Below, piece after piece: positions 46,308-55,617 of a DNA stretch of 64,000 bases. Made by a program: the position numbers and the translations under genes. The DNA is from Dyella flagellata (GTDB lineage: Bacteria; Pseudomonadota; Gammaproteobacteria; Xanthomonadales; Rhodanobacteraceae), in contig NZ_BSOA01000013.1 of NCBI RefSeq assembly GCF_030160275.1, positions 84,978 through 148,977 on the forward strand, given 5' to 3'. The notes below the pieces were generated by a model. That model made no database searches. It was not told where the DNA came from and saw only the letters and a list, made by a program, of their open reading frames with translations. Each line of letters begins with the position of its first letter. The stretch's first letter is position 1.

Positions 46308-47725
46308 CGCGAATGGTTTTGAAAATGCCGCGCTACCACCTCGGCCACCACCATCGACACCTTCTTGCCGGTGGGAATGTGCAGGAACTCGTTCGGGCCA
46401 TGCGCATTGGAGTGCGGCCCCAGTACGCCGGTGATGAGGAACTGCGCCTGCGGGAACTTCGCGCCCAGCATGCCCATGAAAGGAATGGAGCCGCCCTCGC
46501 CCATGTACGCTGCCGGAGCACCGAAGTACTGCTGCGAGGCCTCCGCCACCGCCTGCTCCAGCCACGGCGACAAGGGCGGCGCATTCCATCCGCTGCCGTC
46601 CTTCTCAAGCTTGAAGCTGACCTTGGCGCCGTACGGCGGATCCTTCTCCAGCAACTGCTTCACGAACTCGCCTGCCTTGGCACCATCCAGTGTCGGCGGC
46701 ACGCGCAGGCTGAGTTTTACCGAGGTCTTCGGGCGCAATACGTTGCCGGCACTATCCAGCGGCGGCAGTCCGTCAACACCGGTCACGGCCAGTTGCGGGC
46801 GCCAGGTGCGGTTGAGCACGAGTTCGGTGAGGTCTTCGGTCACCGGTTGCATGCCTTCCACGAACGGGAATTTCTGGTAGATGGCGTTGCCGAGCACGCC
46901 CGCTGCGGCCCTGGCCTGCTCGATTCGCTGCGCGGGAATGTCCGCGTAGAGCTCGTCCGGCTTGATGCGTCCGGTCTCAGGATCTTCCAGGCGCGACAAC
47001 AGCTCGCGCAGGATGCGGAAGCTGGAAGGCACCACGCCGGACGCATCACCCGAGTGCACACCCTCTTCCAGCACCTGGACGGTGAGTTCGCCGCCGGTCA
47101 TGCCGCGCAGCGAGGTGGTAAGCCACAGCTGATCGTAGTTGCCGCAACCGGAATCCAGGCACACCACCAGCGAAGGGTTGCCGATGCGCGGCGCGAGATG
47201 GTCCACGTAATGCGGCAGGTCGTAGCTGCCCGATTCTTCGCACGCTTCGATCAGGATCACGCAGCGAGCGTGCGCAACACCTTGCTCGCGCAAAGCCAGC
47301 AACGCGGCAAGCGAACCGAAGATCGCATAACCATCATCGGCACCACCGCGGCCGTAGAGCTTGTCGCCCTTCAATACGGGCGTCCATGGCCCCAGTCCTT
47401 CGGACCAGCCGGTCATTTCCGGCTGCTTGTCGAGGTGGCCGTACAACACCACGGTGTCGTCGCCCTGCCCCGGCACTTCGATATAGATCAGCGGCGTGCG
47501 CCCTTCCAGCCGCACAACTTCCAACGTGGCCCCCGGCAGTTGCGAGAGCTTGCCGCGCGCCCAGGTCTCCATCAGCTTCACTGCCGCGTCCATGTAGCCG
47601 TGCGCTGCCCAATCCCGGTCGAACATCGGCGATTTGTTGGGAATGCGGATGTACTCCACCAATTGCGGAACGATTTCCGCATCCCATAGATCGCTGATGT
47701 AACGGGTGACGCGCGCGATATCCAT
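46304..47725 (-). CDS. M20-family metallopeptidase (dipeptidase-like)
   Basis: A 473-residue M20/M25/M40 peptidase with two zinc ions. Ligands are in LYGHLDKQPEMTGW (His and Asp), GRGGADDGYA (bridging Asp), LIEACEESGS (catalytic Glu and ligand) and VLGPHSNAHGPNE (His). The lid domain includes VHSGDASGVVPSSF. ATG 47725 (MDIARVTRYI) is the family start. It would cleave dipeptides or short peptides in the cytoplasm, as no signal is seen. Translation is coupled to yggS. Confidence 0.9.
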   Translation of the reverse strand: MDIARVTRYISDLWDAEIVPQLVEYIRIPNKSPMFDRDWAAHGYMDAAVKLMETWARGKLSQLPGATLEVVRLEGRTPLIYIEVPGQGDDTVVLYGHLDKQPEMTGWSEGLGPWTPVLKGDKLYGRGGADDGYAIFGSLAALLALREQGVAHARCVILIEACEESGSYDLPHYVDHLAPRIGNPSLVVCLDSGCGNYDQLWLTTSLRGMTGGELTVQVLEEGVHSGDASGVVPSSFRILRELLSRLEDPETGRIKPDELYADIPAQRIEQARAAAGVLGNAIYQKFPFVEGMQPVTEDLTELVLNRTWRPQLAVTGVDGLPPLDSAGNVLRPKTSVKLSLRVPPTLDGAKAGEFVKQLLEKDPPYGAKVSFKLEKDGSGWNAPPLSPWLEQAVAEASQQYFGAPAAYMGEGGSIPFMGMLGAKFPQAQFLITGVLGPHSNAHGPNEFLHIPTGKKVSMVVAEVVARHFQNHSR

Positions 47726-48012
47726 ACGGACTCCACAAAAAATAAGGGAAAGTACGATGTTAACAGCGCAAGCCATCGCAACTCTTGCTGCAAGAGAACA
47801 TACGCTCTGCTCCAAAGCGGGCGCATCGAGGAGGATTTGCGCGGGGTTGCGCCTGCACTGAAGCTCACAAGCTGGAAGGCATATGGATGACGCCCACGCT
47901 GGCGCAATTCAGCCATGCTTGGACGTGCTCCACCCACTGGGCCCCACCCATGCAACAACGCAAAGTGAAGACGCGGCGCGAACAGGCCGCTAACTCACTC
48001 AGGGAGACTTTT

Positions 48013-48360
48013 ATGATGAAGAAGTTTGCCATCCTCGCCGGTCTGGCGCTGTCGCTCGCCCTGCCCGCTTTCGCGGCAACGCAGGTGAACATCAACACCG
48101 CGGATGCCGAAACCATCGCCAAGTCGCTGGACGGCATTGGCCTGGCGAAGGCGAAAGCCATCGTGACCTACCGTGATGAACACGGCCCGTTCAAGAGTGT
48201 GGACGAATTGTCGCAGGTCAAAGGCGTGGGCCCAGCCACGCTGGAACGCAACCACGACGCCATCCTGCTCGGCAGCGAAGGCCCCAAGGCCGATACGGCG
48301 GCCAAGCCCAGGCATGCAAAGAAGTCCAAAGCGGCTACGGAGGATGCCGCTCAGGACTGA
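48013..48360 (+). CDS. ComEA-like exported helix-hairpin-helix protein
   Basis: A 115-residue protein with a signal peptide (MKKFAILAGLALSLALPAFA) and two helix-hairpin-helix motifs (VNINTADAETIAKSLDGIGL and FKSVDELSQVKGVGPATLE). Proteins of this type bind incoming DNA in the periplasm during natural transformation. The Lys-rich C-terminus could also hold DNA. AGGGAG lies eight to nine bases before ATG 48013. Together with the type IV pilus operon this hints at competence, though ComEA-like proteins can have other roles. Confidence 0.88.
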   Translation: MMKKFAILAGLALSLALPAFAATQVNINTADAETIAKSLDGIGLAKAKAIVTYRDEHGPFKSVDELSQVKGVGPATLERNHDAILLGSEGPKADTAAKPRHAKKSKAATEDAAQD

Positions 48361-48375
48361 TCCAAGCGAGGCCTC

Positions 48376-48403
48376 GATACGGCCCGCTCTCACGGGCCGT
48401 ATC
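48376..48403 (+). terminator. Hairpin after the ComEA-like gene
   Basis: GATACGGCCCG and CGGGCCGTATC, an 11-bp perfect stem with a 6-base loop, 15 bases after the stop. The following T-run is weak (CTTGC), so termination may be partial. Confidence 0.65.
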
Positions 48404-48458
48404 CTTGCGCTACACTCCGCGGCGCCGAAATCCTATCCACCGCCGCCAACCCCTCACC

Positions 48459-48929
48459 ATGATCCTGCCCCGCTACCGTATCGACGCGTCCACCATCCGT
48501 GGCGCCGGCAAGGGGTTGTTCCTGGAAGAAGATGTCGAGGCGGGACGCATCGTCACCGCGCCCGACGCCATCGAGCGCACCCACCGGCTGGACGAGCTGC
48601 TGGCCAAACCAGACCTGCTGTATGCCAGCGCCCGCTGGTTCGAAGATCGCTACACGCTGTCACCGGAATGGCCGGACGAGTGCTACATCAACCATAGCTT
48701 CGATCCCACCGGCCTGTGGCATCTGGGCTTCGTCTTCGCCCTGCACCACCTGCCCGCCGGCACCGAAATCACGGTGGATTACCGTCACCTGCTGCCGCCC
48801 GGGCAGGAAGAGGACTTTATCGACACTGCCACCGGTGAGAAGATCATAGGCCTGGCCTGGGAAGAGAGCCTGATGACCACCACCCGCGCCCTGGCCAGAG
48901 TGTTGGATAGCGCGAGCCAAAGCGACTGA
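48459..48929 (+). CDS. SET-domain protein
   Basis: A 156-residue SET-domain protein, a small protein-lysine methyltransferase type using S-adenosylmethionine. The N-terminal STIRGAGKGLFLEEDVEAGR, the ECYINHSFDPTG cofactor motif and GTEITVDYRHLLPP closing motif are visible. ATG 48459 starts the domain; an upstream frame adds 18 residues without similarity. Target unknown. It lies six bases before the GNAT gene, so the two, and hutD, probably form an operon. Confidence 0.85.
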   Translation: MILPRYRIDASTIRGAGKGLFLEEDVEAGRIVTAPDAIERTHRLDELLAKPDLLYASARWFEDRYTLSPEWPDECYINHSFDPTGLWHLGFVFALHHLPAGTEITVDYRHLLPPGQEEDFIDTATGEKIIGLAWEESLMTTTRALARVLDSASQSD

Positions 48930-48935
48930 TCGGCA

Positions 48936-49478
48936 ATGATCGACATTCCCACCTTCATGACCGAACGCCTGCGCCTCACGGCGCTGACCGAACGTCACTT
49001 CAACGACTACGCGGCGATGCTCGCCGATCCGGACAGCACCCGCTGGATCGGCGACGGCCTGCCGCTGGACCGTACCAACGCATGGCGGTCGCTGGCCATG
49101 CTGATCGGCCATTGGCAATTGCGCGGCTACGGCATGTGGGCGCTGGAACTGAAAACCACCGGCGAGTTCATCGGCCGCGCGGGACTGCTGCATCCGGAAG
49201 GCTGGCCGGACGTGGAAATGGGCTGGATGCTCAAGCCCGACCATCGCCATCACGGCTACGCCACCGAGGCGGGCATGGCGATCCTGGATTACGCCTGGAA
49301 TCAACTGCACCTGCAGCGCGTGATCAGCCTGGTACGTGTCGGCAACGACGCTTCGGACCGTGTCGCCGAACGCCTGGGTGGCGAACATATCGAAGACATC
49401 GATTTCTTCGGCAGCGACAACCACGTCTTCGCCTATTATCCCCCGCATCGCGACTTGCGCCGCCGCGCCTTCGCATGA
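48936..49478 (+). CDS. GNAT-family N-acetyltransferase (RimJ/RimL-like)
   Basis: A 180-residue acetyltransferase of the RimJ/RimL subgroup. FMTERLRLTALTERHFNDY at the start and GWMLKPDHRHHGYATEAGMA, the acetyl-CoA site with the R/H-x-x-G-Y/x-G/A pattern, are typical. RVISLVRVGNDASDRVAERL is the last conserved segment. Members modify protein N-termini or small molecules. The substrate cannot be inferred. Its stop overlaps the next ATG (ATGA). Confidence 0.9.
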   Translation: MIDIPTFMTERLRLTALTERHFNDYAAMLADPDSTRWIGDGLPLDRTNAWRSLAMLIGHWQLRGYGMWALELKTTGEFIGRAGLLHPEGWPDVEMGWMLKPDHRHHGYATEAGMAILDYAWNQLHLQRVISLVRVGNDASDRVAERLGGEHIEDIDFFGSDNHVFAYYPPHRDLRRRAFA

Positions 49479-50038
49479 GCCGGTTGCGCCAAATTCCCGC
49501 GCAAGCGCTGAAAAAGCAGGCGTGGGCGAATGGCGCCGGCATCACCACCGAAATCGCCTGCGGGCCCGACGATGCTTGGCAATGGCGCCTGAGCATGGCC
49601 GAAATCACGCAAGCGTGTGAATTTTCCAGTTTTCCAGCGACGCGCCGCCAATTCGTTGCACTGGACGCCCCGCTGCAATTGCGCTTCAGCCCCGCACGAG
49701 AGCTTTCCCTGCTGCGCTTGCAGATCATCGCGTTCGATGGTGCTGAAGCACCCTATGTCGCTCTACCCGAAGGTGCCACGCGCGCGTTCAACCTGATGCT
49801 GCGCGACGAGGCGCAGGGTGAATTGATCGCGCGGCCGCTGAATGGAGATATGTGGCTACCAGCGCGAGCATCCTGGCGCTGGTTCGTGCACGTGTTGAGC
49901 GGCCACGCGGCCATGCAGGTGAATGACGAGCACGCCGAGTTCGCCGCCGGTGCAAATGTCTGGATCGATGCGCAGCCTGGTGAGCGCGTGCGCATCGAGG
50001 GTGGCGGGGAGTTGGTGCTGGTACACCTTGGCGCGTAG
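49475..50038 (+). CDS. HutD/Ves family protein
   Basis: A 187-residue cupin-like protein of the HutD/Ves family. It opens with KKQAWANGAGITTEIA and carries WRLSMAEITQACEFSSFPAT, both family hallmarks. LALDAPLQL-like VALDAPLQLRF and FNLMLRDEAQGEL follow. HutD is linked to histidine use in some bacteria and Ves to cold growth in E. coli, but no hut genes are nearby. Coupled to the GNAT gene by an ATGA overlap. Its final bases touch the start of a REP-type repeat. Confidence 0.88.
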   Translation: MSRLRQIPAQALKKQAWANGAGITTEIACGPDDAWQWRLSMAEITQACEFSSFPATRRQFVALDAPLQLRFSPARELSLLRLQIIAFDGAEAPYVALPEGATRAFNLMLRDEAQGELIARPLNGDMWLPARASWRWFVHVLSGHAAMQVNDEHAEFAAGANVWIDAQPGERVRIEGGGELVLVHLGA

Positions 50039-50152
50039 GTTGGGGTGTTCGCCCCAACAGCCCCGTTTGGGGCGTCGCACTGTTGTTGCATCACGTTAGC
50101 GACATGCAACAACAATGCGCTGACAAAAAGGGGGCTGTTGGGGCAACCCCCA
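50035..50152. repeat. REP-like composite with internal palindrome (variant family), copy 1
   Basis: GTAGGTTGGGGTGTTCGCCC at one end and CTGTTGGGGCAACCCCCAC at the other are GTAG/GTGG-footed hairpins facing each other. Between them CGCACTGTTGTTGCAT and ATGCAACAACAATGCGC form a third, inner palindrome. The second copy is at 62834-62956. Confidence 0.85.
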
Positions 50153-50155
50153 CGA

Positions 50156-50214
50156 ATCCCAGCATCGCGATGCTGCGCGCATGGCAATGCTGGGATTGCC
50201 ATCCCAGCCTACGA
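50156..50214. repeat. REP pair
   Basis: A partial unit AATCCCAGCATCGCGATGCT and a full unit GCTGGGATTGCCATCCCAGC with CTAC foot, directly beside the composite repeat. Confidence 0.85.
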
Positions 50215-50217
50215 TAG

Positions 50218-51090
50218 TTATGGAGCAACCACCCGCGCCACTTCCGCCAAGGCAAACAGGCGCGCCGTACGCATCCAGCCGAACGCCAGCACGATCAGCT
50301 GAGCAAGCAGCACTGCCAAGACGGTGCCTGCCAGGCCTATCGCGGTCACGTGGATCCTCAGCAGGCCGAACACCGACGCCAATACCATGCCCACCAGCGT
50401 TACCACCAGATAGAACAGCAAGGTCTTCACCGGATGGCGGAACCATTGCTTGATGCCACGCCCCAACGCGCGCGTAGCCGAGCGCAACGAAGGATCGGCG
50501 ATAAATGCCGCGCGCGCCGATTCCACGATCGACTGCATCAGCACGAATACGATGATCAGCACCCAGTGCGCGATATCGGCATATCGATCGGCTTGCGATT
50601 CCAGCACTGCCTGCTCCGTGTGCTTGTCCGCCAGGTGCGAACCCAGCAGGTGCACGGCGATCACCAGACCATAGGGAATCAGCGCCCACAACAACAAGCG
50701 GAACATGCGGCCGTATTCCACCAGGCCGCTTTGCAGCAGGGCAGCGAAACCCAGTGTGCGTCCCGCCCGGCCGCTGCCAATCACCATCCCGGTCAGGAAC
50801 GGCGACAGCAGCAAGGTCGTCGCCTGTGCAATGGCCATGCCGGTCAGCAACCACTGCGGATGATCGGACAAGCTGGTGATCACATCGCCGAACATGATGT
50901 CGTTGAAACCCTGTGCCCATTCGGCCGAATGCACCGAGGTATCGAGCAAGCCGCCAAGCATGGTCCACAACGGCAAGGCCACCAGCGCGACCGGAATCAG
51001 CATGATCAACAGCCACAGCAACAGCAACCGCCATTGCACAGCGGCGCTCATGCTGGACAGCACCACCGCAAAACTTGGAGTACGAGACAT
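50218..51090 (-). CDS. Multi-pass inner-membrane protein of unknown function
   Basis: A 290-residue protein with about six hydrophobic helices, for example LLLLWLLIMLIPVALVALPL, LLLWALIPYGLVIAVHLLG and a double helix near the end. No catalytic motif or named family recognised. The layout resembles membrane proteins of the DUF4013/YciC type, but I do not assert that. ATG 51090 is closest to the preceding peptidase stop (11-base gap), so the gene is probably co-transcribed with the M1 peptidase. Confidence 0.7.
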   Translation of the reverse strand: MSRTPSFAVVLSSMSAAVQWRLLLLWLLIMLIPVALVALPLWTMLGGLLDTSVHSAEWAQGFNDIMFGDVITSLSDHPQWLLTGMAIAQATTLLLSPFLTGMVIGSGRAGRTLGFAALLQSGLVEYGRMFRLLLWALIPYGLVIAVHLLGSHLADKHTEQAVLESQADRYADIAHWVLIIVFVLMQSIVESARAAFIADPSLRSATRALGRGIKQWFRHPVKTLLFYLVVTLVGMVLASVFGLLRIHVTAIGLAGTVLAVLLAQLIVLAFGWMRTARLFALAEVARVVAP

Positions 51091-51101
51091 GGTTGCGGCC
51101 C

Positions 51102-53321
51102 TCACATGGTTGCCAGCAAGGCGTAGAAACTCTGCAGCAGCGCTGCGACGTCGGCAGTCCAGCGGCGCGACGCCGCACCGTTCGGTTCGGTGGTCTGGCT
51201 GTTGTTGAAGCGGTCGCGATCCAGCAGGTTGTGCTGGTCCGGATCGAGTTCCGCCGACACCACCTTGCTGGGCTTCACGAAATCGAAGCGCGCCCAGCGG
51301 CGGTCGTCGTTCCAGACGACATCCTGGTGAGTGCCGTCCTCGAAGCTCACGCGCAACAACTCCGGCGCGGACACCCCATCACGCTGCACGGTCACCGTGC
51401 TATGCCACGGGAAGGGCCCCGGAGCACCGGGCTTGGCGTCCTTGTGCGCCTTTTCCCAATCGCTGCGCTGCTTGTCGACCTGCTGGTCGAGTTCCTTGGC
51501 ATCGACTTCGGTGCGCTTGCCGTCCTTCCAGGTCACGCCGGCTTGTGGCAACACTTCATAGCTGTCGATGTCGGCCAGCTTGTCGTCGATGAAGGCCGTG
51601 CCGTAGACGTATTGGTTGAAAATGGCATCCACATCCTTGGCGTTGCCCGAGCTGTCGATCAGCGCGGCGCGGAAATCGGCGACCGAAGGATGACGGAAGT
51701 GCCAACGCTGATAATAAAGTTTGAAAGCCTTTTCCAACGCCGGCCGGCCAAGGCGCTCTTCCAGGTCATGCATGGCCGTGGCAGTGCGCGAATATACGGT
51801 GCCGTAGCTGTTGACGGACAAACGGTCCCAGCTGTTCTGCGCCAAGGGATCGGCCGGGTGGAACAAACTCGCGCTCAGGCGTTCGAACGCAAAGCCACTG
51901 AAGTGCGGCGTAATCCCCAGCCATTTGGTAAACGGCGTGGCAAGCACCAGGTCCTGCTTGCGCTCGCGCAGCATGCGGTTGTCCCAGTATTCGTTGAGCC
52001 CTTCGTCAAGGATCGGCTCCTCGAATTCATTGGAGGCGAGGATGCCGTAGAAATAACCGTGGCCGAATTCGTGGATGTTCACGAAATCGCTGAGCGTCTG
52101 AAACACCGTGTCAGGCTCGACCACTTTGTAGCCTTCCGAAGTGAAGAAGGTCGGATACTCCATACCGCCGGCCTCATCCGCGTTATAAGGCGGAATGACC
52201 GCGGTGACCGTTTCATAAGGATAGGGTCCCAGCGTGCGCGAGAAGTAGCCGAGCGAATCGATGGTCGACTTCAGCGTAGGCGCGGCGGACGCTTCGTATT
52301 CCGACGGATAGATCACGCGTACCGCGACTTTCGGGCTGCCCGGTCCTGCATAGCTGCCATCCATGGTCTTGTAGCCCTTGGCGGCCACCCACGCAAAATC
52401 GTGCACGTCACCCTGCACGAAGTGATACGTCGTCTTGCCGTTGTTTTGTTCCGGCGCGCCTTGCAGTTTGCCTACCGCGCCCACGGTGTAATCACTGGGC
52501 ACCGTCAGATGCACGTCATACAGACCGAAATCCGCGTAGAACTCGCTGGCGAAATGGAACTCATGCACGTTCCAGCGCACTTGCGTGGCGCCCCTTTCGC
52601 CGGGCAGCTCCAGCACGCCGATCTTCGGGAACCACTGGCCGACCAGATTGAAATCGCCCCACCATCCGGTGCGTTCCACCACGCGCGGCAATTGGCTCAA
52701 GAAGTCGATATCCAGCGCCAGGCTGCCGCCTGCGGGCACCGGCTGTGCCAGGTCGATGCGCACTACCGTTTCATCCGTGGCCGGACCACCGTCCGGATGC
52801 ACGAAACTCCATTTCAACGGCGCACCGCTCTGCTGCACGCTTTGCAGGCGGATGCCACCCCACTGGCCTTTTTCCAGCACTGCGTTACCGCGCGCATGGC
52901 CATGCGCGGTGAGCACCTTGCGCTCGGAGAAGAAGGTACTGCCTTCATTCTGGAAGGCATTGAGGTAAAGATGGAAATAGACGCTGCTCACCGCGCGATC
53001 GCTACGGTTGCGCCAGGTCATGTGCTCCTTGCCGGTCACCGCATGCTTGGCGGCATCCAGGTCCGCATCGATGGTGTAGCTCACCACGCGGTCGGATAGC
53101 GTCGGTTCGGTGCCGGTGCGCTCCCCGCCCCAGGCGTTCTGCGCGCTCTGCGTGGTAATGATGGTGTCGTGCGCGGGTGCGAATGGAATTTCCTGCAGTG
53201 CTGTTTGAGATGCTGCGCTGGCCGCCTGTGCGGGCGCCGTGGCCTGCGCCATGGCCTGGCACGACCATAACACCGCGCACGCCGCAAGCCACAGCCCGCT
53301 CCTGCTCGTTGCAAAGCTCAT
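51102..53321 (-). CDS. Exported M1-family zinc aminopeptidase
   Basis: A 739-residue M1 peptidase. A signal peptide (LWLAACAVLWSCQAMAQ) sends it to the periplasm. The N-terminal beta domain (~60-330) is followed by the catalytic HEFGH (H417, E418, H421) with the third zinc ligand E440 in LDEGLNEYW, 18 residues on as the family requires. GGMEYPTFFTSEG stands where GAMEN exopeptidase motifs occur, so strict aminopeptidase action is uncertain. ATG 53321 has GGGGAGG six bases upstream; two in-frame starts upstream are weaker. Confidence 0.92.
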   Translation of the reverse strand: MSFATSRSGLWLAACAVLWSCQAMAQATAPAQAASAASQTALQEIPFAPAHDTIITTQSAQNAWGGERTGTEPTLSDRVVSYTIDADLDAAKHAVTGKEHMTWRNRSDRAVSSVYFHLYLNAFQNEGSTFFSERKVLTAHGHARGNAVLEKGQWGGIRLQSVQQSGAPLKWSFVHPDGGPATDETVVRIDLAQPVPAGGSLALDIDFLSQLPRVVERTGWWGDFNLVGQWFPKIGVLELPGERGATQVRWNVHEFHFASEFYADFGLYDVHLTVPSDYTVGAVGKLQGAPEQNNGKTTYHFVQGDVHDFAWVAAKGYKTMDGSYAGPGSPKVAVRVIYPSEYEASAAPTLKSTIDSLGYFSRTLGPYPYETVTAVIPPYNADEAGGMEYPTFFTSEGYKVVEPDTVFQTLSDFVNIHEFGHGYFYGILASNEFEEPILDEGLNEYWDNRMLRERKQDLVLATPFTKWLGITPHFSGFAFERLSASLFHPADPLAQNSWDRLSVNSYGTVYSRTATAMHDLEERLGRPALEKAFKLYYQRWHFRHPSVADFRAALIDSSGNAKDVDAIFNQYVYGTAFIDDKLADIDSYEVLPQAGVTWKDGKRTEVDAKELDQQVDKQRSDWEKAHKDAKPGAPGPFPWHSTVTVQRDGVSAPELLRVSFEDGTHQDVVWNDDRRWARFDFVKPSKVVSAELDPDQHNLLDRDRFNNSQTTEPNGAASRRWTADVAALLQSFYALLATM

Positions 53322-53542
53322 CGATGGCCTCCCCTTCATAAGTTTGATCGAGCGTGCGCCAAGCCCGGCAGCCAAGGCATCCGCCAAACGTCATGTGGCG
53401 GCGCCCCGATGACTGGCCCGGTACATCTGTGCGAATCCAGATACACGCGCTAAGCTGCCCACCATCCAGCCGTTTTCGACGGGAACCCGCGGAAAATCAT
53501 GGCTATACCGCAACACCCCGGGCCAGACGGAGCCCTTCGACC

Positions 53543-54217
53543 ATGCGCATCCTGATTGCCGAAGATGATCCCTCCATTGCCGCCGGCGTCAGTGCAGCGC
53601 TGCGTCAAGGCGGCCACGCTGTCGATCACGTCGCCGACGGTGTGCGCGCCGACGCCGCGCTGAAAGATACTCCCTACGACCTGCTCGTGCTCGATCTTGG
53701 CCTGCCCGGCCTGGATGGTAGCGAAGTGCTGCAGCGCGCGCGCAAACGCGGCAGCGGCCTGCCGGTGCTGGTGATCACCGCACGCGAAGGCTTGCGTGAG
53801 CGTGTGCGAGTGCTCGACCTTGGCGCCGATGATTACCTGGTCAAGCCGTTTGCGTTGGCCGAGTTCGAGGCGCGCGTGCGCGCCTTGTTGCGCCGCTACA
53901 CCACGCAAGGTGCGCCGGAAATCACCATCGGCCGCTTGCGCTTGGATCTGCCCGGCCATCGCGCCTGGGTGGACGAAAAACCGCTGGAACTCACCGCGCG
54001 CGAATTCGGCCTGCTCGAAGCGCTGGCGGCCCGCCCCGATCGAGTCACCAGCCGCGCGCAATTGATCGAAGCGCTGTGCAGTTGGGACCAGGAACTCACC
54101 GACAACGGCCTGGACATAGCAATCTATCGCCTGCGCCGCAAGCTGACCGATTCGGGCACACAGGTACGCACCATCCGCGGGTTGGGCTACCTGCTCGAAG
54201 GGGTCAAGGAAGCATGA
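53543..54217 (+). CDS. OmpR/PhoP-type response regulator
   Basis: A 224-residue DNA-binding response regulator. The receiver has acidic pair EDD (residues 7-9), phospho-acceptor D51 in LLVLDLGLPGLDG, T in VITAREG and K in YLVKPFALAEFEARV. The C-terminal winged helix includes LELTAREFGLLEALAARPDR and VYRLRRKL-like IAIYRLRRKLTDSG with VRTIRGLGYLL. It resembles QseB/TctD-type regulators. ATG 53543 starts the domain. The downstream kinase overlaps it as ATGA. Signal and targets unknown. Confidence 0.93.
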   Translation: MRILIAEDDPSIAAGVSAALRQGGHAVDHVADGVRADAALKDTPYDLLVLDLGLPGLDGSEVLQRARKRGSGLPVLVITAREGLRERVRVLDLGADDYLVKPFALAEFEARVRALLRRYTTQGAPEITIGRLRLDLPGHRAWVDEKPLELTAREFGLLEALAARPDRVTSRAQLIEALCSWDQELTDNGLDIAIYRLRRKLTDSGTQVRTIRGLGYLLEGVKEA

Positions 54218-55617
54218 GCCAGCGCACGCGGTGGCGCCATGCACGCCAAAGCCTGCGCAGGCGCCTGCTGACCACCCTGCTGGTGCCGCTCACCGCGCTG
54301 CTGCTGCTGAACAGCTTGATCACCTACATCGGCGCGTTGATCTACGCCAACCACGTGCACGACGTGAACCTGGTCAACGACACGCTGACCCTGGTGCAGC
54401 TGATGGCCAACAAGAGCCCGGATGGCCGCGTCGCACCGCAGGCGCAATTCCTGCTGGAATACGAACCGGAAGGACGCAACTACTTCAGCGTGTTCAGCGA
54501 ACGTCACGGCCTGATCGCCGGCAACCCGGTACTGAAGCCGACCCGCGGCTTGTTCGCCGACGGCAGCGCACCGCAGCTTTATGACATCCGCATCGAGAAG
54601 CATGCCTTGCGCGCGGCCAGCATCCAGATGGCCAATCCGCGCGAGCCGGGCGACCTGCTCGAGGTGACCATCGCCGAGACGCTGCGCGACCGGCATCTGG
54701 AAGCCAGGCAAATTCTGCTGCTCAGCATTCCTGCCCAGGCGCTGCTGATCATTGCGGCCTTTGTGCTGGTATGGCTGGGCGTGAGCAGCAGCTTGCGTCA
54801 ACTGGAGCCGCTCACCAACCAGCTCGCCAATCGCGAACATGACCTGGCGCCGATCGGCGACGCCGAAGTGCCGGTGGAGATCCTGCCGCTCACCCGCACC
54901 ATCGACGGCCTGTTCGCGCGCCTGCGCGGCATGCTGGCCTTGCATGAGCGCTTCATCGCCGACGCTGCGCATCAGCTGCGTACGCCACTTGCCGGGTTGA
55001 GCGTACATGCGGAGCGGGCACAAGCCGCTTCCGACCCTGCCACGATCAGGGACGCCCTCAATCACATCCAGCGCTTGATCCTGCGGGCCAATCGCACTTC
55101 AAGCCAATTGCTCGCGCTTACGCGGGCGCAAACGGCAGGGCACGAAGCAGGCGATACCGAACGACTGGATCTGGCCGTGCTGGTTCCCGAACTGGTCGGC
55201 CAGCGCGTGTACGAAGCACTGGCCGCCGACATCGACCTGGGCTACGAAGGCCCCGCCGGCCCTCTGGCCGTCGAAGGGGATCGCCATCGCCTGCAGGAAA
55301 TGCTGGACAACCTGATCGATAACGGCTTGCGCTATGCCGGACGCGGCAGCCTGATGACGGTGTCGCTCGATCGCGAAGACAAGTACGTCTGCCTGGCCGT
55401 GGAAGACAACGGCCCCGGCGTACCGCCCGCATGGATCGAACGCCTGGGCGAACGCTTTTTCCGCGTGCCCGGCAGCGAGGAACAAGGCAGCGGACTGGGC
55501 TTGGCGATCGTGCAGCGCATTGCCGAATGGCATGACGCGCGCGTGCGTTATCGCAGCGGCGGCAACGGACAGGGTTTGCGGGTGGAGATCGTTTTTCCGC
55601 AGGCGCGCGATACCTAG
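54214..55617 (+). CDS. Sensor histidine kinase (TctE/QseC-like)
   Basis: A 467-residue membrane kinase. Helix one (LLTTLLVPLTALLLLNSLIT) and helix two (ILLLSIPAQALLIIAAFVLV) bracket a ~140-residue periplasmic sensor. HAMP-like linker follows, then the H-box IADAAHQLRTPLAGLSVHAE (H253), N-box LDNLIDNGLRYAG, and G-boxes VEDNGPGVP and GSGLGLAIV. It phosphorylates the regulator just upstream; the two overlap by four bases. The stop codon TAG forms part of the terminal repeat of the second palindromic element. Confidence 0.93.
   Translation: MSQRTRWRHARQSLRRRLLTTLLVPLTALLLLNSLITYIGALIYANHVHDVNLVNDTLTLVQLMANKSPDGRVAPQAQFLLEYEPEGRNYFSVFSERHGLIAGNPVLKPTRGLFADGSAPQLYDIRIEKHALRAASIQMANPREPGDLLEVTIAETLRDRHLEARQILLLSIPAQALLIIAAFVLVWLGVSSSLRQLEPLTNQLANREHDLAPIGDAEVPVEILPLTRTIDGLFARLRGMLALHERFIADAAHQLRTPLAGLSVHAERAQAASDPATIRDALNHIQRLILRANRTSSQLLALTRAQTAGHEAGDTERLDLAVLVPELVGQRVYEALAADIDLGYEGPAGPLAVEGDRHRLQEMLDNLIDNGLRYAGRGSLMTVSLDREDKYVCLAVEDNGPGVPPAWIERLGERFFRVPGSEEQGSGLGLAIVQRIAEWHDARVRYRSGGNGQGLRVEIVFPQARDT

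Noticed and set aside
46308..46589. N-terminal extension of yggS by 94 residues
   Set aside because: It lies wholly within the M20 peptidase gene in another frame and is Gly/Ala-rich; the ATGA overlap at 46307 gives the normal protein.
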